A stretch of DNA of 64,000 bases from Rhodopseudomonas palustris. GTDB taxonomy: Bacteria; Pseudomonadota; Alphaproteobacteria; Rhizobiales; Xanthobacteraceae. Position numbers and translations under genes: made by a program. Location of the stretch: positions 186,001 through 250,000 of the forward strand of contig NZ_QKQS01000038.1 of the NCBI RefSeq assembly GCF_003226555.1, given 5' to 3'. The notes below the pieces were generated by a model, which was not told the DNA's origin, ran no database searches, and was given only the letters and a program-made list of their open reading frames with translations. Shown one piece after another: positions 17,965 through 26,707 of this stretch. Every line of letters starts with the position of its first letter. Position 1 is the stretch's first letter.

Positions 17965-19116
17965 TCAGATTCCAATTCCCGCAAAGAAGATCGCGAACAC
18001 GCCGTCCATCACGATCACGAAGAAGATGCTCTTCACCACCGACGCGGTGGTGTGGCTGCCCAGCGACTCGGCGCTGCCCTGCACCGCCAGCCCCTCGACA
18101 CAGGCGACGATGCCGATCACCGCCGCCATCACCGGGGCCTTGATCATGCCGACGGTAAAGTGGTCGATCGAGATCGCGTCGCGCAGCCGCAGCAGGAACG
18201 CCTCGGGATCGACGCCGCCATACAGCCAGGCGACCAGGCCGCCACCATACAGCGCCGCCATCGCGCCGAGGAAGGTCAGGATCGGCACCGCCAGCACCAG
18301 CGCGATCAGCCGCGGCACGATCAGCACGTCGATCGGATCGAACCCCATGGTGCGCAGCGCGTCGATCTCCTCGCGCATCTTCATCGAGCCGAGCTCGGCG
18401 GTGTAGGCGCTCCCCGACCGGCCGGCCACCATGATCGAGACCAGCAGCACGCCGAGCTCGCGCAGCACCAGGACGCCGAGCATGTCGACCACGAACACGT
18501 CGGCGCCGAATTTGCGGAAATGGAAGATGCCCTGCTGGGCGACGATGCAGCCGATCAGGAAGGTGATCAGCACGATGATCGGCACCGCGCGCCAGCATAC
18601 CTGTTCGAGGTGGTGCACCGTCGAGGTCAGCCGGAACGAGGTCGGCCGGATCACGATCCGGCCGAGCCCGGCCAGCACCGCGCCCATCATGCTGATCAGC
18701 GCGACGATGTCGTCGAAGAACGCGTACATGGTGCGGCCGAGCTTTTCGACCGGTCCGCGCAGCGACCATCCGGATTTCGGCGGCAGCTCTGCCGCGCCGA
18801 CCTGGCGGACTTCGTCGACCAGGCTGGCGTAGTTGGTCGACAGGCCGGAAATCAGCGCCTCAGCCCCGTCCCGGCCGAGATTGCGCCGCAGCCGCTCGAT
18901 CAGCCAGGCCCCGAAGGTGTCGAGCCGCGCGATACCGGAGACGTCGATCGACACGTTCGGCTTGCTGCCGGCGATCTGCTCGGCTTCGGCGACCAGCCGC
19001 TCCAGCGCCGGCGCGAACCGGGCCGTCCAGGATCCCGACGCGCACAGCGCCAGCCCTTCGCCACGCGCGATCCGTTCGAGCGACGGGCCGCCCTCCAACG
19101 CTATCTGCTGTGTCAT
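17965..19116 (-). CDS. mlaE: MlaE permease fused to an N-terminal STAS (MlaB-like) domain
   Basis: 383 residues. Residues about 1-110 form a STAS domain (VSIDVSGIARLDTFGAWLIERL), the role of separate MlaB in E. coli. From about 130 comes the MlaE permease, with the characteristic motifs FHFRKFGADVFVVDMLG, RELGVLLVSIMVAGRSGSAY and EIDALRTMGFDPI. It forms the inner-membrane channel of a phospholipid transporter. The ATG at 19116 opens an operon mlaE-mlaF-mlaD. The fusion is common in alphaproteobacteria and would keep the regulatory domain stoichiometric with the permease. Confidence 0.92.
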   Translation of the reverse strand: MTQQIALEGGPSLERIARGEGLALCASGSWTARFAPALERLVAEAEQIAGSKPNVSIDVSGIARLDTFGAWLIERLRRNLGRDGAEALISGLSTNYASLVDEVRQVGAAELPPKSGWSLRGPVEKLGRTMYAFFDDIVALISMMGAVLAGLGRIVIRPTSFRLTSTVHHLEQVCWRAVPIIVLITFLIGCIVAQQGIFHFRKFGADVFVVDMLGVLVLRELGVLLVSIMVAGRSGSAYTAELGSMKMREEIDALRTMGFDPIDVLIVPRLIALVLAVPILTFLGAMAALYGGGLVAWLYGGVDPEAFLLRLRDAISIDHFTVGMIKAPVMAAVIGIVACVEGLAVQGSAESLGSHTTASVVKSIFFVIVMDGVFAIFFAGIGI

Positions 19117-19220
19117 TTTGAGCCAATCCGGTTTCGACCGTCGCCTTGCGGGACAAGCGCTTTACCAGCCATACTTGTCAGCTCCGGGCAACCCTCGGAT
19201 TGAGCTGACAAGGCCTGCAA

Positions 19221-20216
19221 ATGTCCTCCCCCATCACCTCGGAGCTGACGGCCCGCATCGAGCGCTGGCCGATCGCCGGCGCCTTCACCATCAGCCGTGG
19301 TGCCAAGACCGAGGCAGTCGTGGTGGTGGCCGAGCTGCGGTCCGGCGGCTATGTCGGCCGCGGCGAATGCGTTCCCTATGCGCGCTATGGCGAGACCCCG
19401 GACGGGGCGCTCGCCGCGCTGGAAGCAATGCGCGCTCCGCTCGCCGCCGGCCTGGACCGCGCCGCGCTACAGGCCGCGATGCCGCCCGGCGCCGCCCGCA
19501 ATGCGCTCGACTGCGCGCTCGTCGATCTTCAAGCCAAGGCGAGCGGCCGGCGCGCCTGGGAGCTGCTCGGCAGCGCGCCGCCGCGGCCCGCCGTCACCGC
19601 CTACACCATCTCGCTCGGCACGCCCGAGGCGATGGCCGAGGCCACTGCCAGAGCGGCGGCCCGGCCGCTGCTCAAGATCAAGCTCGGCGGCGACGGTGAC
19701 GCGCAGCGGATCGCCGCCGTGCGCCGTGCCGCGCCGAATGCCGAACTGATCGTCGATGCCAACGAAGCCTGGACGCCGGACAATCTCGCGCAAAATCTCG
19801 CCGCCTGCGCAGGTGCCGGCGTGACGCTGGTCGAGCAGCCGCTGCCGGCCGGCCGCGACGAGGCGCTCGGCGAGATCGCGCGTCCGATCGCGGTGTGCGC
19901 CGACGAGAGCGTGCACGACCGCGCCTCGCTCGCCGCGCTGCGCGGCCGCTACGATGCGGTCAACATCAAGCTCGACAAGACCGGCGGCCTCACCGAGGCG
20001 CTGGCGATGGCCGAGGCCGCGCAGGCGCTCGGCCTGCAGGTCATGGTCGGCTGCATGGTGGCGACGTCGCTGGCGATGGCGCCGGCGATGCTGCTGACGC
20101 CGTTCGCCCGCTTCGTCGATCTCGACGGCCCGCTGCTGCTGGCGCGCGACCGCGACGACGCCCTGCGCTACGACGGCAGTACCGTCTATCCGCCTGAACC
20201 GGCGCTGTGGGGCTGA
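19221..20216 (+). CDS. Dipeptide epimerase / amino-acid racemase of the enolase superfamily (L-Ala-D/L-Glu epimerase or DgcA type)
   Basis: 331 residues of the muconate-lactonising-enzyme subgroup. The catalytic lysine pair is in LLKIKLGG (about 150-155), metal ligands are in IVDANEAW, LVEQPLP and CADES, and the opposite-face lysine is in NIKLDKTGG. These enzymes epimerise L-Ala-D-Glu from murein recycling; close relatives act on N-acetylglutamate (DgcA). The sequence cannot decide between the two. It is divergent from the mla operon. Its 3' end overlaps the convergent MFS gene by 31 bp. Confidence 0.85.
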   Translation: MSSPITSELTARIERWPIAGAFTISRGAKTEAVVVVAELRSGGYVGRGECVPYARYGETPDGALAALEAMRAPLAAGLDRAALQAAMPPGAARNALDCALVDLQAKASGRRAWELLGSAPPRPAVTAYTISLGTPEAMAEATARAAARPLLKIKLGGDGDAQRIAAVRRAAPNAELIVDANEAWTPDNLAQNLAACAGAGVTLVEQPLPAGRDEALGEIARPIAVCADESVHDRASLAALRGRYDAVNIKLDKTGGLTEALAMAEAAQALGLQVMVGCMVATSLAMAPAMLLTPFARFVDLDGPLLLARDRDDALRYDGSTVYPPEPALWG

Positions 20217-21394
20217 GCAGCGCTCGCCGGCGCGAGCAGCCGGCGGCGCATCAGCAGCAGGACCACCGCCCCGGCGAAGCCCATCACCGCCATCATGTCG
20301 TAAACCGCCATGCCATAATGCGCGAACACCGCGCCGGAGGCGATCGAGGCGGAGCTCATCACCAGTCCGGTCGCAGCGGTGTAGTAGCCCTGCCCGCGCG
20401 CGATCACATGGCCGGGCACATGGCGCACCAGCAGCCCCATGGTGCCGATCTGGGTGAGGCCGAAGGTCAGGCCGTGAAGTAACTGCACCGCGGTGAGCAG
20501 CGGCAGCGATGGATCCAGCGCGGTGATCGACCAACGCAGCACCGCGCTCAGCGCGCCGCCCAGCATCAGCCACATCGGCGACCAGGTGAACCGCGGCGAC
20601 AGCGCGAACACCACGATCTCGGCGACGACGCCGAGCACCCACAGCGCCGCGATCGTGGTGCCGCTGAAGCCGGCGCCCTGCCAGACGATCGATGCGAAAG
20701 TGTAGTACGCCGCGTGGCTGCCCTGGATCAGCGCCGCAGCGATGATGATCGCCAGGAAGGTCGGACTGCGCAGCAGCGCCGCACCGCGCTGCGGCGTCGC
20801 CGGTTTGGCCGGGGCATCGAGCGGCCGCAAGCCGAAACCGGCGATCGCGCCGAGCCATGCGGCGGCGGCTATCAGCCAGATCAGATGCTCAGGCGCCACC
20901 ACATCGGCGAGCACGCCGCTGATCAGCGCGCCGGCGATGAAGGCGGCCGAGCCCCACAGCCGCAGCGGCCCGTAGTTCAGCCCATAGCGTGCGACCGCCT
21001 TCAGCGCGTAGCCGTCGGTCAGCGGGACGATCGGCGTCCAGAAACAGGCGGTGAGCACGAACACCACGAAGATCAGCAGCGGTCCACGTAAGATTCCGAG
21101 GAGGGAGAATCCGAGGGCGGTGATCAGTGCGGTAGTGATCATTGCGGCGCGGATCGCATTGCGCCGTTCGGCCGCCGCGGTGATGAAAGGCAGCAGCGTG
21201 AAACGCGTCACCGCCGGCGCGGCGACGATCACGCCGATCCAAGAAGCCTCGATTCCAACGGCCTTCAGCCACACCGTGAAGAACGGCAGATAGGTGCCGG
21301 TGACGGTGAAGGTGGTCGCGTAGAACACCGCAAGCCGAAGCGCGAATCGGCTTACAATTGGTGATGGAGTGGGGATTTGTGATTCGAAAGACAT
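20186..21394 (-). CDS. MFS transporter, MFS_1-like (HcaT/LacY-related)
   Basis: 402 residues with 12 predicted membrane helices, starting MSFESQ at the ATG at 21394; the longer open frame to 22135 is antisense to the next gene. FYATTFTVTGTYLPFFTVWLKAVGI and the C-terminal half resemble the 3-phenylpropionate/nucleoside symporter branch of the major facilitator superfamily. The substrate is unknown. The gene converges on and overlaps the epimerase by 31 bp; a peptide or aromatic-acid substrate would be compatible but is only a guess. Confidence 0.85.
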   Translation of the reverse strand: MSFESQIPTPSPIVSRFALRLAVFYATTFTVTGTYLPFFTVWLKAVGIEASWIGVIVAAPAVTRFTLLPFITAAAERRNAIRAAMITTALITALGFSLLGILRGPLLIFVVFVLTACFWTPIVPLTDGYALKAVARYGLNYGPLRLWGSAAFIAGALISGVLADVVAPEHLIWLIAAAAWLGAIAGFGLRPLDAPAKPATPQRGAALLRSPTFLAIIIAAALIQGSHAAYYTFASIVWQGAGFSGTTIAALWVLGVVAEIVVFALSPRFTWSPMWLMLGGALSAVLRWSITALDPSLPLLTAVQLLHGLTFGLTQIGTMGLLVRHVPGHVIARGQGYYTAATGLVMSSASIASGAVFAHYGMAVYDMMAVMGFAGAVVLLLMRRRLLAPASAAQPHSAGSGG

Positions 21395-21466
21395 CAATTC
21401 AATTGCGATTCGACGCGGATCGTGGTGATCGTTATCGTGACACGCAGTGATTTGTGCAACGAGTCC

Positions 21467-22972
21467 ATGATGGCCGACGAAGCATTCGCCCTTTCGCCGA
21501 TCTCCGCCCGACCGGCGATGCCGAGTGATGCGGACTACGACGCGATCCGCGAAGCGTTCATGGAGACGTCGCGCGGGCGCTGGTTTCTGAGCGAATACGC
21601 CAAGCGCAACCGCAACGCCGACACCACCATGGTGCTCGACGCGGTGGCGCGGATCGAACAAACGCTCGCCGCACAGAAGCAGGCCCAGGCCGAAGCCGCC
21701 GGCGAATCGCTGGCGGCGCTGCGCGCGGTGATCGGCGAAGCACGCGCCTGCGTCGCCAAGGCGATCGCCACGCTGGACGACACCGCGACCCTGGCGGCGG
21801 CGCATCGCGGCGCCCGCGCCGTCAGCGAAGTCGCTGCCACCTTGCGCGAATGCGGCGCCGACGCGCGGATCTGCGATCTGCTCGACCAGCAGGTCGCGGC
21901 GATCGACGGCGGCCACCGACTGGTGGCGGCGATCGATCGCAATGCAATCGAAGCGGCGTTCGACCGGATGCTGCAGCACGTCGCGGCGATCTCGGGCGGA
22001 TCGCCCACCGCGCACACGGCTCCGGAAACGACTGCCAGAGCAACGGCGCCCGCCGCGGCGGACGCGGCCTCGCCGGCTGCGGCCGAGCAGCACAGCCCGG
22101 CACCGGAGGCTGCTGCCCCGCAGGCTACGGCACAACAGCCCGCCGAACCTACCCCGCCCGCGTCCCTCGCCGCGCCGCAGCCCCCGGCCGATGCCGCCGT
22201 GATGATGGTCACCGGTGTCGACGCCGACGAACTCGAATTCGTCGAAACGGCAGAAGAGCCGGAACAGACTGCCGCGGAGGCCGTCGCGCCGCAGGCGCTG
22301 GCTGCCGAGGCGTCTGCCAACGCCGGTCCGATCGCACAGCCGAACGACGCTGCCGATCTGCTCGACGAGGTGGTGGCGCTCGAAGCCGACGGATCCGAAG
22401 ACGAGTCGGTGCTCGATCTGGTCGCGCGCGAGATGTCGGCGCCCGACGTCTCGGCGCCGTATCGGCCCGAGAACGACGCCTATGAGGCGGCCGCGGCCAG
22501 CACCGCGGAGGAGATCGAGTCCGATATCGCGGCGCTGCAGCAGGCGCTGAGCGAGGAGATCGCGGTTGCGCCGGAGCCGATCCCGGCCGACGAGGCCCCA
22601 GCCTTCTCGGCCGATGCCTTCGCGGCCGATGCCTTCGCCGCCGATGCGTTCGCAACCGACACTTTCGATCTGCCCGCCGAGCCCGAACTCGACGCCGTCG
22701 CGAGTGCCGAACCGTCGTTCGAGCCGACCGGCGAGATCGGCGAGTCCGCGCCGGTGATGACCGTGGCGGCGCCGGCCCCGGTCGAGACGGCTGCAGCCCA
22801 GATGCCTGCGGCGACCGCCATTTCGGATCAGGCGATCGCCTCCGCGCCGGCCTCGCTCGGCGCCGCAGCGCTCGCGAGCGGTGCCGTGGCTGCGCCATCG
22901 CCGATGCGCAGCGACGCGCTGGTGCCGTTCCGGCGGATGAGCCAGTCCGAGAAGATCGCGTTCTTTTCGTAA
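21467..22972 (+). CDS. Ala/Glu-rich acidic protein with conserved N-terminal helical domain; function unknown
   Basis: About 501 residues, not recognised as a characterised family. An N-terminal conserved-looking domain (about 20-170) contains EAFMETSRGRWFLSEYAKRN and a following coiled segment; I believe similar motifs occur in other alphaproteobacterial hypothetical proteins. A long low-complexity Ala/Glu/Pro region (about 180-470) includes four AFAAD-type pentapeptides in a row (about 22608-22665). It closes with a compact basic terminus PFRRMSQSEKIAFFS that looks like a docking tail. Start ATG at 21467, followed at once by a second ATG; the frame extends to 21422. It has no signal peptide and no membrane segment. 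Confidence 0.75.
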   Translation: MMADEAFALSPISARPAMPSDADYDAIREAFMETSRGRWFLSEYAKRNRNADTTMVLDAVARIEQTLAAQKQAQAEAAGESLAALRAVIGEARACVAKAIATLDDTATLAAAHRGARAVSEVAATLRECGADARICDLLDQQVAAIDGGHRLVAAIDRNAIEAAFDRMLQHVAAISGGSPTAHTAPETTARATAPAAADAASPAAAEQHSPAPEAAAPQATAQQPAEPTPPASLAAPQPPADAAVMMVTGVDADELEFVETAEEPEQTAAEAVAPQALAAEASANAGPIAQPNDAADLLDEVVALEADGSEDESVLDLVAREMSAPDVSAPYRPENDAYEAAAASTAEEIESDIAALQQALSEEIAVAPEPIPADEAPAFSADAFAADAFAADAFATDTFDLPAEPELDAVASAEPSFEPTGEIGESAPVMTVAAPAPVETAAAQMPAATAISDQAIASAPASLGAAALASGAVAAPSPMRSDALVPFRRMSQSEKIAFFS

Positions 22973-23009
22973 CCTGCGATTCGGCGCGATCGCGCTCGCG
23001 CCGAGACGA

Positions 23010-23996
23010 TCAGCCGATCAGGCGGGCGAACACATCGGCATCGACATTGCCGCCCGACAGCACGATCGCGGCGGTCTTGCGGCGAACGTCCAGTTTGCCG
23101 GCCAGCAGCGCCGCCAGCGCCACCGCGCCGCCCGGCTCCACCACCAGCTTCAACTCGCGGAACGCGAAGCCGACCGCGCGAGCGACCTCGGCGTCCGACA
23201 CCGCGACGCCGCCGGCGAGCAGCACCCGGTTGATCGCGAAGGTGACCTCGCCCGGGATCGTCATCATCAGCGCATCGCAGATGGTGCGTCCGCCGGGCGG
23301 GATCGACTCGCGACGGCCCGCGCGCAGCGAGCGGGCGTGATCGTCGAAACCTTCCGGCTCGGCCGACATCACCTCCGCCTGCGGAAACCGAGCCTTGACC
23401 GCCAGCGCGGTGCCGGCGACCAGCCCGCCGCCCGAGGCCGGCGCCATCACCAGATCCGGGGGAGCACCGAGAGCAGCGAGGTCTTCGGCGATCTCGCGGC
23501 CGACCGTGCCCTGCCCGGCGATCACCATCGGATCGTCGAACGGCCGCACCAAGGTCGCGCCGCTGCGCTCGGCGATGTCACGCGCGATCGCCTCGCGATC
23601 CTCGCGGTCGCGATCGTACAACACCACCTCGGCGCCATAGCCCGCGGTGCGCTCGCGCTTGGAGGCCGGGGCATCCGACGGCATCACGATGGTGGCGCGG
23701 ACGCCGAGCAGCTGCGCCGCCGCGGCGACGCCCTGGGCATGGTTACCGGAGCTGAACCCGACCACGCCGGCGCGCCGAAGCTCCGGCGAGAGCGACGCCA
23801 GTTTGTTGTAGGCGCCGCGAAACTTGAACGAGCCGGTGCGCTGCAGGACTTCCGGTTTGAAGAAGACGCGGCCGCCGGTCGCGGCATCGAGTGCCGGCGA
23901 ACTCAGGAGCGGCGTCCGCACCGCGACGGGCGCCAGCACGTCCGCAGCTGCGTCGACATCGGCGATGGAGATGGGAAAGTCCGGGGAACTGGTCAT
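23010..23996 (-). CDS. Threonine/serine dehydratase (PLP, fold type II)
   Basis: 328 residues with the PLP lysine K58 in SFKFRGAYNKL, the glycine-rich phosphate loop ASGGGLVAG and the C-terminal VLSGGNVD. It deaminates L-threonine or L-serine to 2-oxoacids. It is shorter than biosynthetic IlvA and has no C-terminal ACT regulatory domain, so it fits the catabolic or serine-racemase-like group. It converges with the Ala-rich protein gene. Confidence 0.88.
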   Translation of the reverse strand: MTSSPDFPISIADVDAAADVLAPVAVRTPLLSSPALDAATGGRVFFKPEVLQRTGSFKFRGAYNKLASLSPELRRAGVVGFSSGNHAQGVAAAAQLLGVRATIVMPSDAPASKRERTAGYGAEVVLYDRDREDREAIARDIAERSGATLVRPFDDPMVIAGQGTVGREIAEDLAALGAPPDLVMAPASGGGLVAGTALAVKARFPQAEVMSAEPEGFDDHARSLRAGRRESIPPGGRTICDALMMTIPGEVTFAINRVLLAGGVAVSDAEVARAVGFAFRELKLVVEPGGAVALAALLAGKLDVRRKTAAIVLSGGNVDADVFARLIG

Positions 23997-24053
23997 GGCA
24001 CATCATCTAGCGCGCCGCAGCGCACGCGGACAAGGTGGGATGATACATCCGTG

Positions 24054-25109
24054 CTAGGCGACTAGGCGATGCGGCTTGGCACCGTGCGGACCAAGCCGGG
24101 CCGGCTCCAGCATCGCGACGCGGCGGACGTTGTCGACAAAGGCGTGGGCCGAGGCTTCCCAGGTGTGATCGGCCGCGAACGCCAGACACGCCTCGCGCGA
24201 GATCTCCAGCGCGCCGAGGCACGCCGCGCGAAGATCGTCGCTGAGCACGCCGACCGGAGCGTCGCCGATCACGTCGCGCGGCCCGGTGACCGGATAGGCC
24301 GCGACCGGCACGCCGCTCGCCAGCGCCTCGAGCAGCACCAGCCCGTAGGTGTCGGTCTTGCTCGGAAATACGAACACGTCGGCGGCCGCGTAAACTTGCG
24401 CCAGCGCTTCGCCCTGCTTGGCGCCGAGGAACACCGCATTCGGGAAGTCACGCTCCAGCGCCGCCCGCGCCGGGCCGTCGCCGACCACGACCTTGGTGCC
24501 GGGCAGATCGAGCGACAGGAAGGCTTCGAGGTTCTTCTCGACCGCAACCCGGCCGACCGACAGGAACACCGGCCGCGGCAGGCCGAGATCGGCGCCCTCG
24601 CGCGGATGAAACAGATGGCCGTCGACGCCGCGCGGCCACAGCACCACGTTGTTGAAGCCGCGCCCGCGCAGCTCGTCCGCCAGCGCCGGTGTCGCCGCCA
24701 TCACCGCATGGCTGGCGCCGTGAAACCGGCGCAGCAGCGACCACACCCAGGACTCCGGAATCGGCGCCCGCGCCGAGACGTATTCGGGAAAACGGGTGTG
24801 AAAGCTGGTGGTGAAGCGCAGTCCGCGCTTGCGGCAATAGCGCCGCGCCGCCAGCCCGATCGGCCCCTCGGTGGCGATGTGGACGCAATCGGCCTTCGCA
24901 GCATTGATCAGATGCGCGACCCGGATCGGGTTCGGGATCGCGATCCGCAGATCCGGATAGCTCGGCAGCGCCACGGTCGGGAACGTCTCGGGCGTAAGGA
25001 ACACCACGTCGACGCCGAGCGACTTCGCCGCTTCGGCCATCATCGTCAGCGTCCGCACCACGCCGTTGACCTGCGGATGCCAGGCGTCGGTCGCGATCAG
25101 GATGCGCAT
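24054..25109 (-). CDS. agt: Glycosyltransferase family 4, probable diacylglycerol glycosyltransferase (Agt-like)
   Basis: About 351 residues, start MRILIATDAWHPQVNGVVRTL at 25109; the ATG overlaps the stop codon of the upstream phosphoesterase in a TGATG arrangement, so translation is coupled. It is GT-B fold, with SVGRVAVEKNLEAFL and the donor-binding segment FPSKTDTYGLVLLEAL (E-x7-E variant). In rhizobia a GT4 next to PlcP makes glucosyl- and glucuronosyl-diacylglycerol when phosphate is short (Agrobacterium Agt). Gene order and coupling support that role; specificity is inferred. A general mannosyl- or sulfoquinovosyltransferase is the alternative. Confidence 0.7.
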   Translation of the reverse strand: MRILIATDAWHPQVNGVVRTLTMMAEAAKSLGVDVVFLTPETFPTVALPSYPDLRIAIPNPIRVAHLINAAKADCVHIATEGPIGLAARRYCRKRGLRFTTSFHTRFPEYVSARAPIPESWVWSLLRRFHGASHAVMAATPALADELRGRGFNNVVLWPRGVDGHLFHPREGADLGLPRPVFLSVGRVAVEKNLEAFLSLDLPGTKVVVGDGPARAALERDFPNAVFLGAKQGEALAQVYAAADVFVFPSKTDTYGLVLLEALASGVPVAAYPVTGPRDVIGDAPVGVLSDDLRAACLGALEISREACLAFAADHTWEASAHAFVDNVRRVAMLEPARLGPHGAKPHRLVA

Positions 25110-25906
25110 CAGGCGGCCCGCGCCGCGACCGTCGGCACCGGCAGATTGCGCTTCAGCAGATCGGTCCAAGTGATGATCTCGAACCGGCCGTCCTCGTGCT
25201 CGGCGAGCGCCGTGCAGCTTTCGACCCAGTCGCCGCAGTTCATGTAGTTGATGCCGTGGAAGTCACGGATCGCTGCGGTGTGGATGTGGCCGCAGATCAC
25301 GCCGTCGGTGCCGTGACGGCGGGCTTCCTGCGCCAGCGTCTCTTCGAACGCGCCGATGTAGTTCACCGCGTTCTTGACCTTGTGCTTGGCCCATTGCGAC
25401 AGCGACCAATACGGCACACCGAACCAGCGCCGGAACGCGTTGACGATGCGGTTGAGCCGGATCGCGAGGTCGTAGGCCTTGTCGCCGACATGGGCGAGCC
25501 AGCGGGCGTTCTGCACCACGAGGTCGAAGATGTCGCCGTGGATCACCAGATAGCGGCGGCCGTCGGCGCCGGTGTGGATCGCGTTCTCGACCACCTCGAT
25601 ACCGCCGAAATGCGTGCCGTAGTACGAGCGCAGGAATTCGTCGTGATTACCCGGCACGTAGATCACCCGCGCGCCCTTGCGGACCTTGCGTAGCATCTTC
25701 TGCACGAAATCGTTGTGCGACTGCGGCCAGTACCAGCTCGATTTCAGCGCCCAGCCGTCGACGATGTCGCCGACCAGATAGATCGTGTCGGCATCGTGGA
25801 CGCGGAGGAAGTCGAGCAGCAGATTGGCCTGCGATCCTCGCGCGCCGAGATGCACGTCGGAGATGAACAGGGTGCGAAAGCGTCGTTCCGGACCGTCGTC
25901 GCTCAT
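25109..25906 (-). CDS. plcP: Metallophosphoesterase, probable phospholipase C PlcP
   Basis: About 265 residues with a full calcineurin-type metal site: SDVHLG, YLVGDIVDGW, VPGNHDEFL, VIHGDIFD and CGHIHTA. Such proteins are usually named UDP-2,3-diacylglucosamine diphosphatase (LpxH-like), but the rhizobial branch beside a GT4 gene is PlcP, which releases diacylglycerol from phosphatidylcholine during phosphate limitation (shown in Sinorhizobium). The start is MSDDGP at 25906. It follows the PE methyltransferase by 52 bp and overlaps the glycosyltransferase by one base. This context favours PlcP over lipid A synthesis. Confidence 0.72.
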   Translation of the reverse strand: MSDDGPERRFRTLFISDVHLGARGSQANLLLDFLRVHDADTIYLVGDIVDGWALKSSWYWPQSHNDFVQKMLRKVRKGARVIYVPGNHDEFLRSYYGTHFGGIEVVENAIHTGADGRRYLVIHGDIFDLVVQNARWLAHVGDKAYDLAIRLNRIVNAFRRWFGVPYWSLSQWAKHKVKNAVNYIGAFEETLAQEARRHGTDGVICGHIHTAAIRDFHGINYMNCGDWVESCTALAEHEDGRFEIITWTDLLKRNLPVPTVAARAA

Positions 25907-25958
25907 CGGTCTTGTCCCATCCAAGGCCGCCCGCAGGCGGCGACGTTTCAAGCCCGGC

Positions 25959-26615
25959 TCAGGCCGCCATCGGCGTGCCAGTCCGCTCGAAACACACCAG
26001 CGTGTAAATACCGAACGGCTTCAGCTTGCGCCGCTCGACCAGAATTGCGTCGGAGGTGCCCTGCGCCCAGGCCTGCAGCCGGGCGAACGGAAATTCCGGA
26101 CGCAGCCCCAGCGCGCGGGTCTTCTGCGCAGCCCAGCGCTCGACCGCAGCCGCAACGCCAACTTCAGAGTACAAATGATTGACCAGGATGATGCGACCGC
26201 CGGGCTTCACCACGCGATGGCACTCCGACAGCACCTGCTCGGGATTAGCCACCAGCGTGATGACGAATTGCGCGACGACGCAATCGAACGTCGCGTCTTC
26301 GAACTCCATCGCGTGCGCATCCATCTGGCGCACGTCCTTGACCCACGGATAGCGGCCCGACGCCATCTTGGCGCGTGCCTTCTCGAGCATCGGCTCGCAC
26401 AGGTCGATACCGGTGATTTCGGTCGTGGCGTCGTAATCGTCGAACGACAGTCCGGTACCAACACCGACTTCGAGAATCTTGCCGCCGTGCGCGCGCGCTT
26501 CGGCCGCCGCCGCACGCCGTCCCTTCACCATCACCGGCCCGCATACCGCGTCGTAGATCGGAGCCCAGCGAGCGTAGGCGGTTTCAATCAGGGACTTGTC
26601 GAGGTCGGGCGTCAT
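25959..26615 (-). CDS. pmtA: SAM methyltransferase, probable phosphatidylethanolamine N-methyltransferase (Rhodobacter-type PmtA)
   Basis: 218 residues, class I Rossmann methyltransferase: the SAM-binding ILEVGVGTGLSF follows an N-terminal YARWAPIYDAVCGPV that is characteristic of Rhodobacter-type PmtA, with the post-motif GGRIILVNHLYSE. It would methylate phosphatidylethanolamine to phosphatidylcholine at the membrane. It heads a run with the PlcP-like and Agt-like genes, so making PC and later breaking it down for glycolipids may be encoded together. Bradyrhizobia have several Pmt paralogues with different methylation steps; which step this one performs is not visible. Confidence 0.75.
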   Translation of the reverse strand: MTPDLDKSLIETAYARWAPIYDAVCGPVMVKGRRAAAAEARAHGGKILEVGVGTGLSFDDYDATTEITGIDLCEPMLEKARAKMASGRYPWVKDVRQMDAHAMEFEDATFDCVVAQFVITLVANPEQVLSECHRVVKPGGRIILVNHLYSEVGVAAAVERWAAQKTRALGLRPEFPFARLQAWAQGTSDAILVERRKLKPFGIYTLVCFERTGTPMAA

Positions 26616-26626
26616 CGGTTCCGTTC

Positions 26627-26650
26627 GAATCGTAAATTACTTACGAATTC
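26627..26650. promoter_or_regulatory. Inverted repeat just upstream of pmtA, possible operator
   Basis: GAATCGTAA (26627-26635) and TTACGAATTC (26641-26650) form an almost perfect inverted repeat around five bases, within an AT-rich patch 12 to 35 bp before the pmtA start codon. Its size and position suit a dimeric repressor operator. It does not match the PHO-box consensus. Confidence 0.45.
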
Positions 26651-26707
26651 GGATTATCAGCCGAGTACGACGACTGGACGACAACGCACGGTCGCCCGGT
26701 TTGGGCC

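Noticed and set aside
25109-25906. Lipid A enzyme LpxH
   Set aside because: Although metal motifs are shared, coupling to a GT4 gene and a PE methyltransferase gene fits PlcP better; kept as an alternative.
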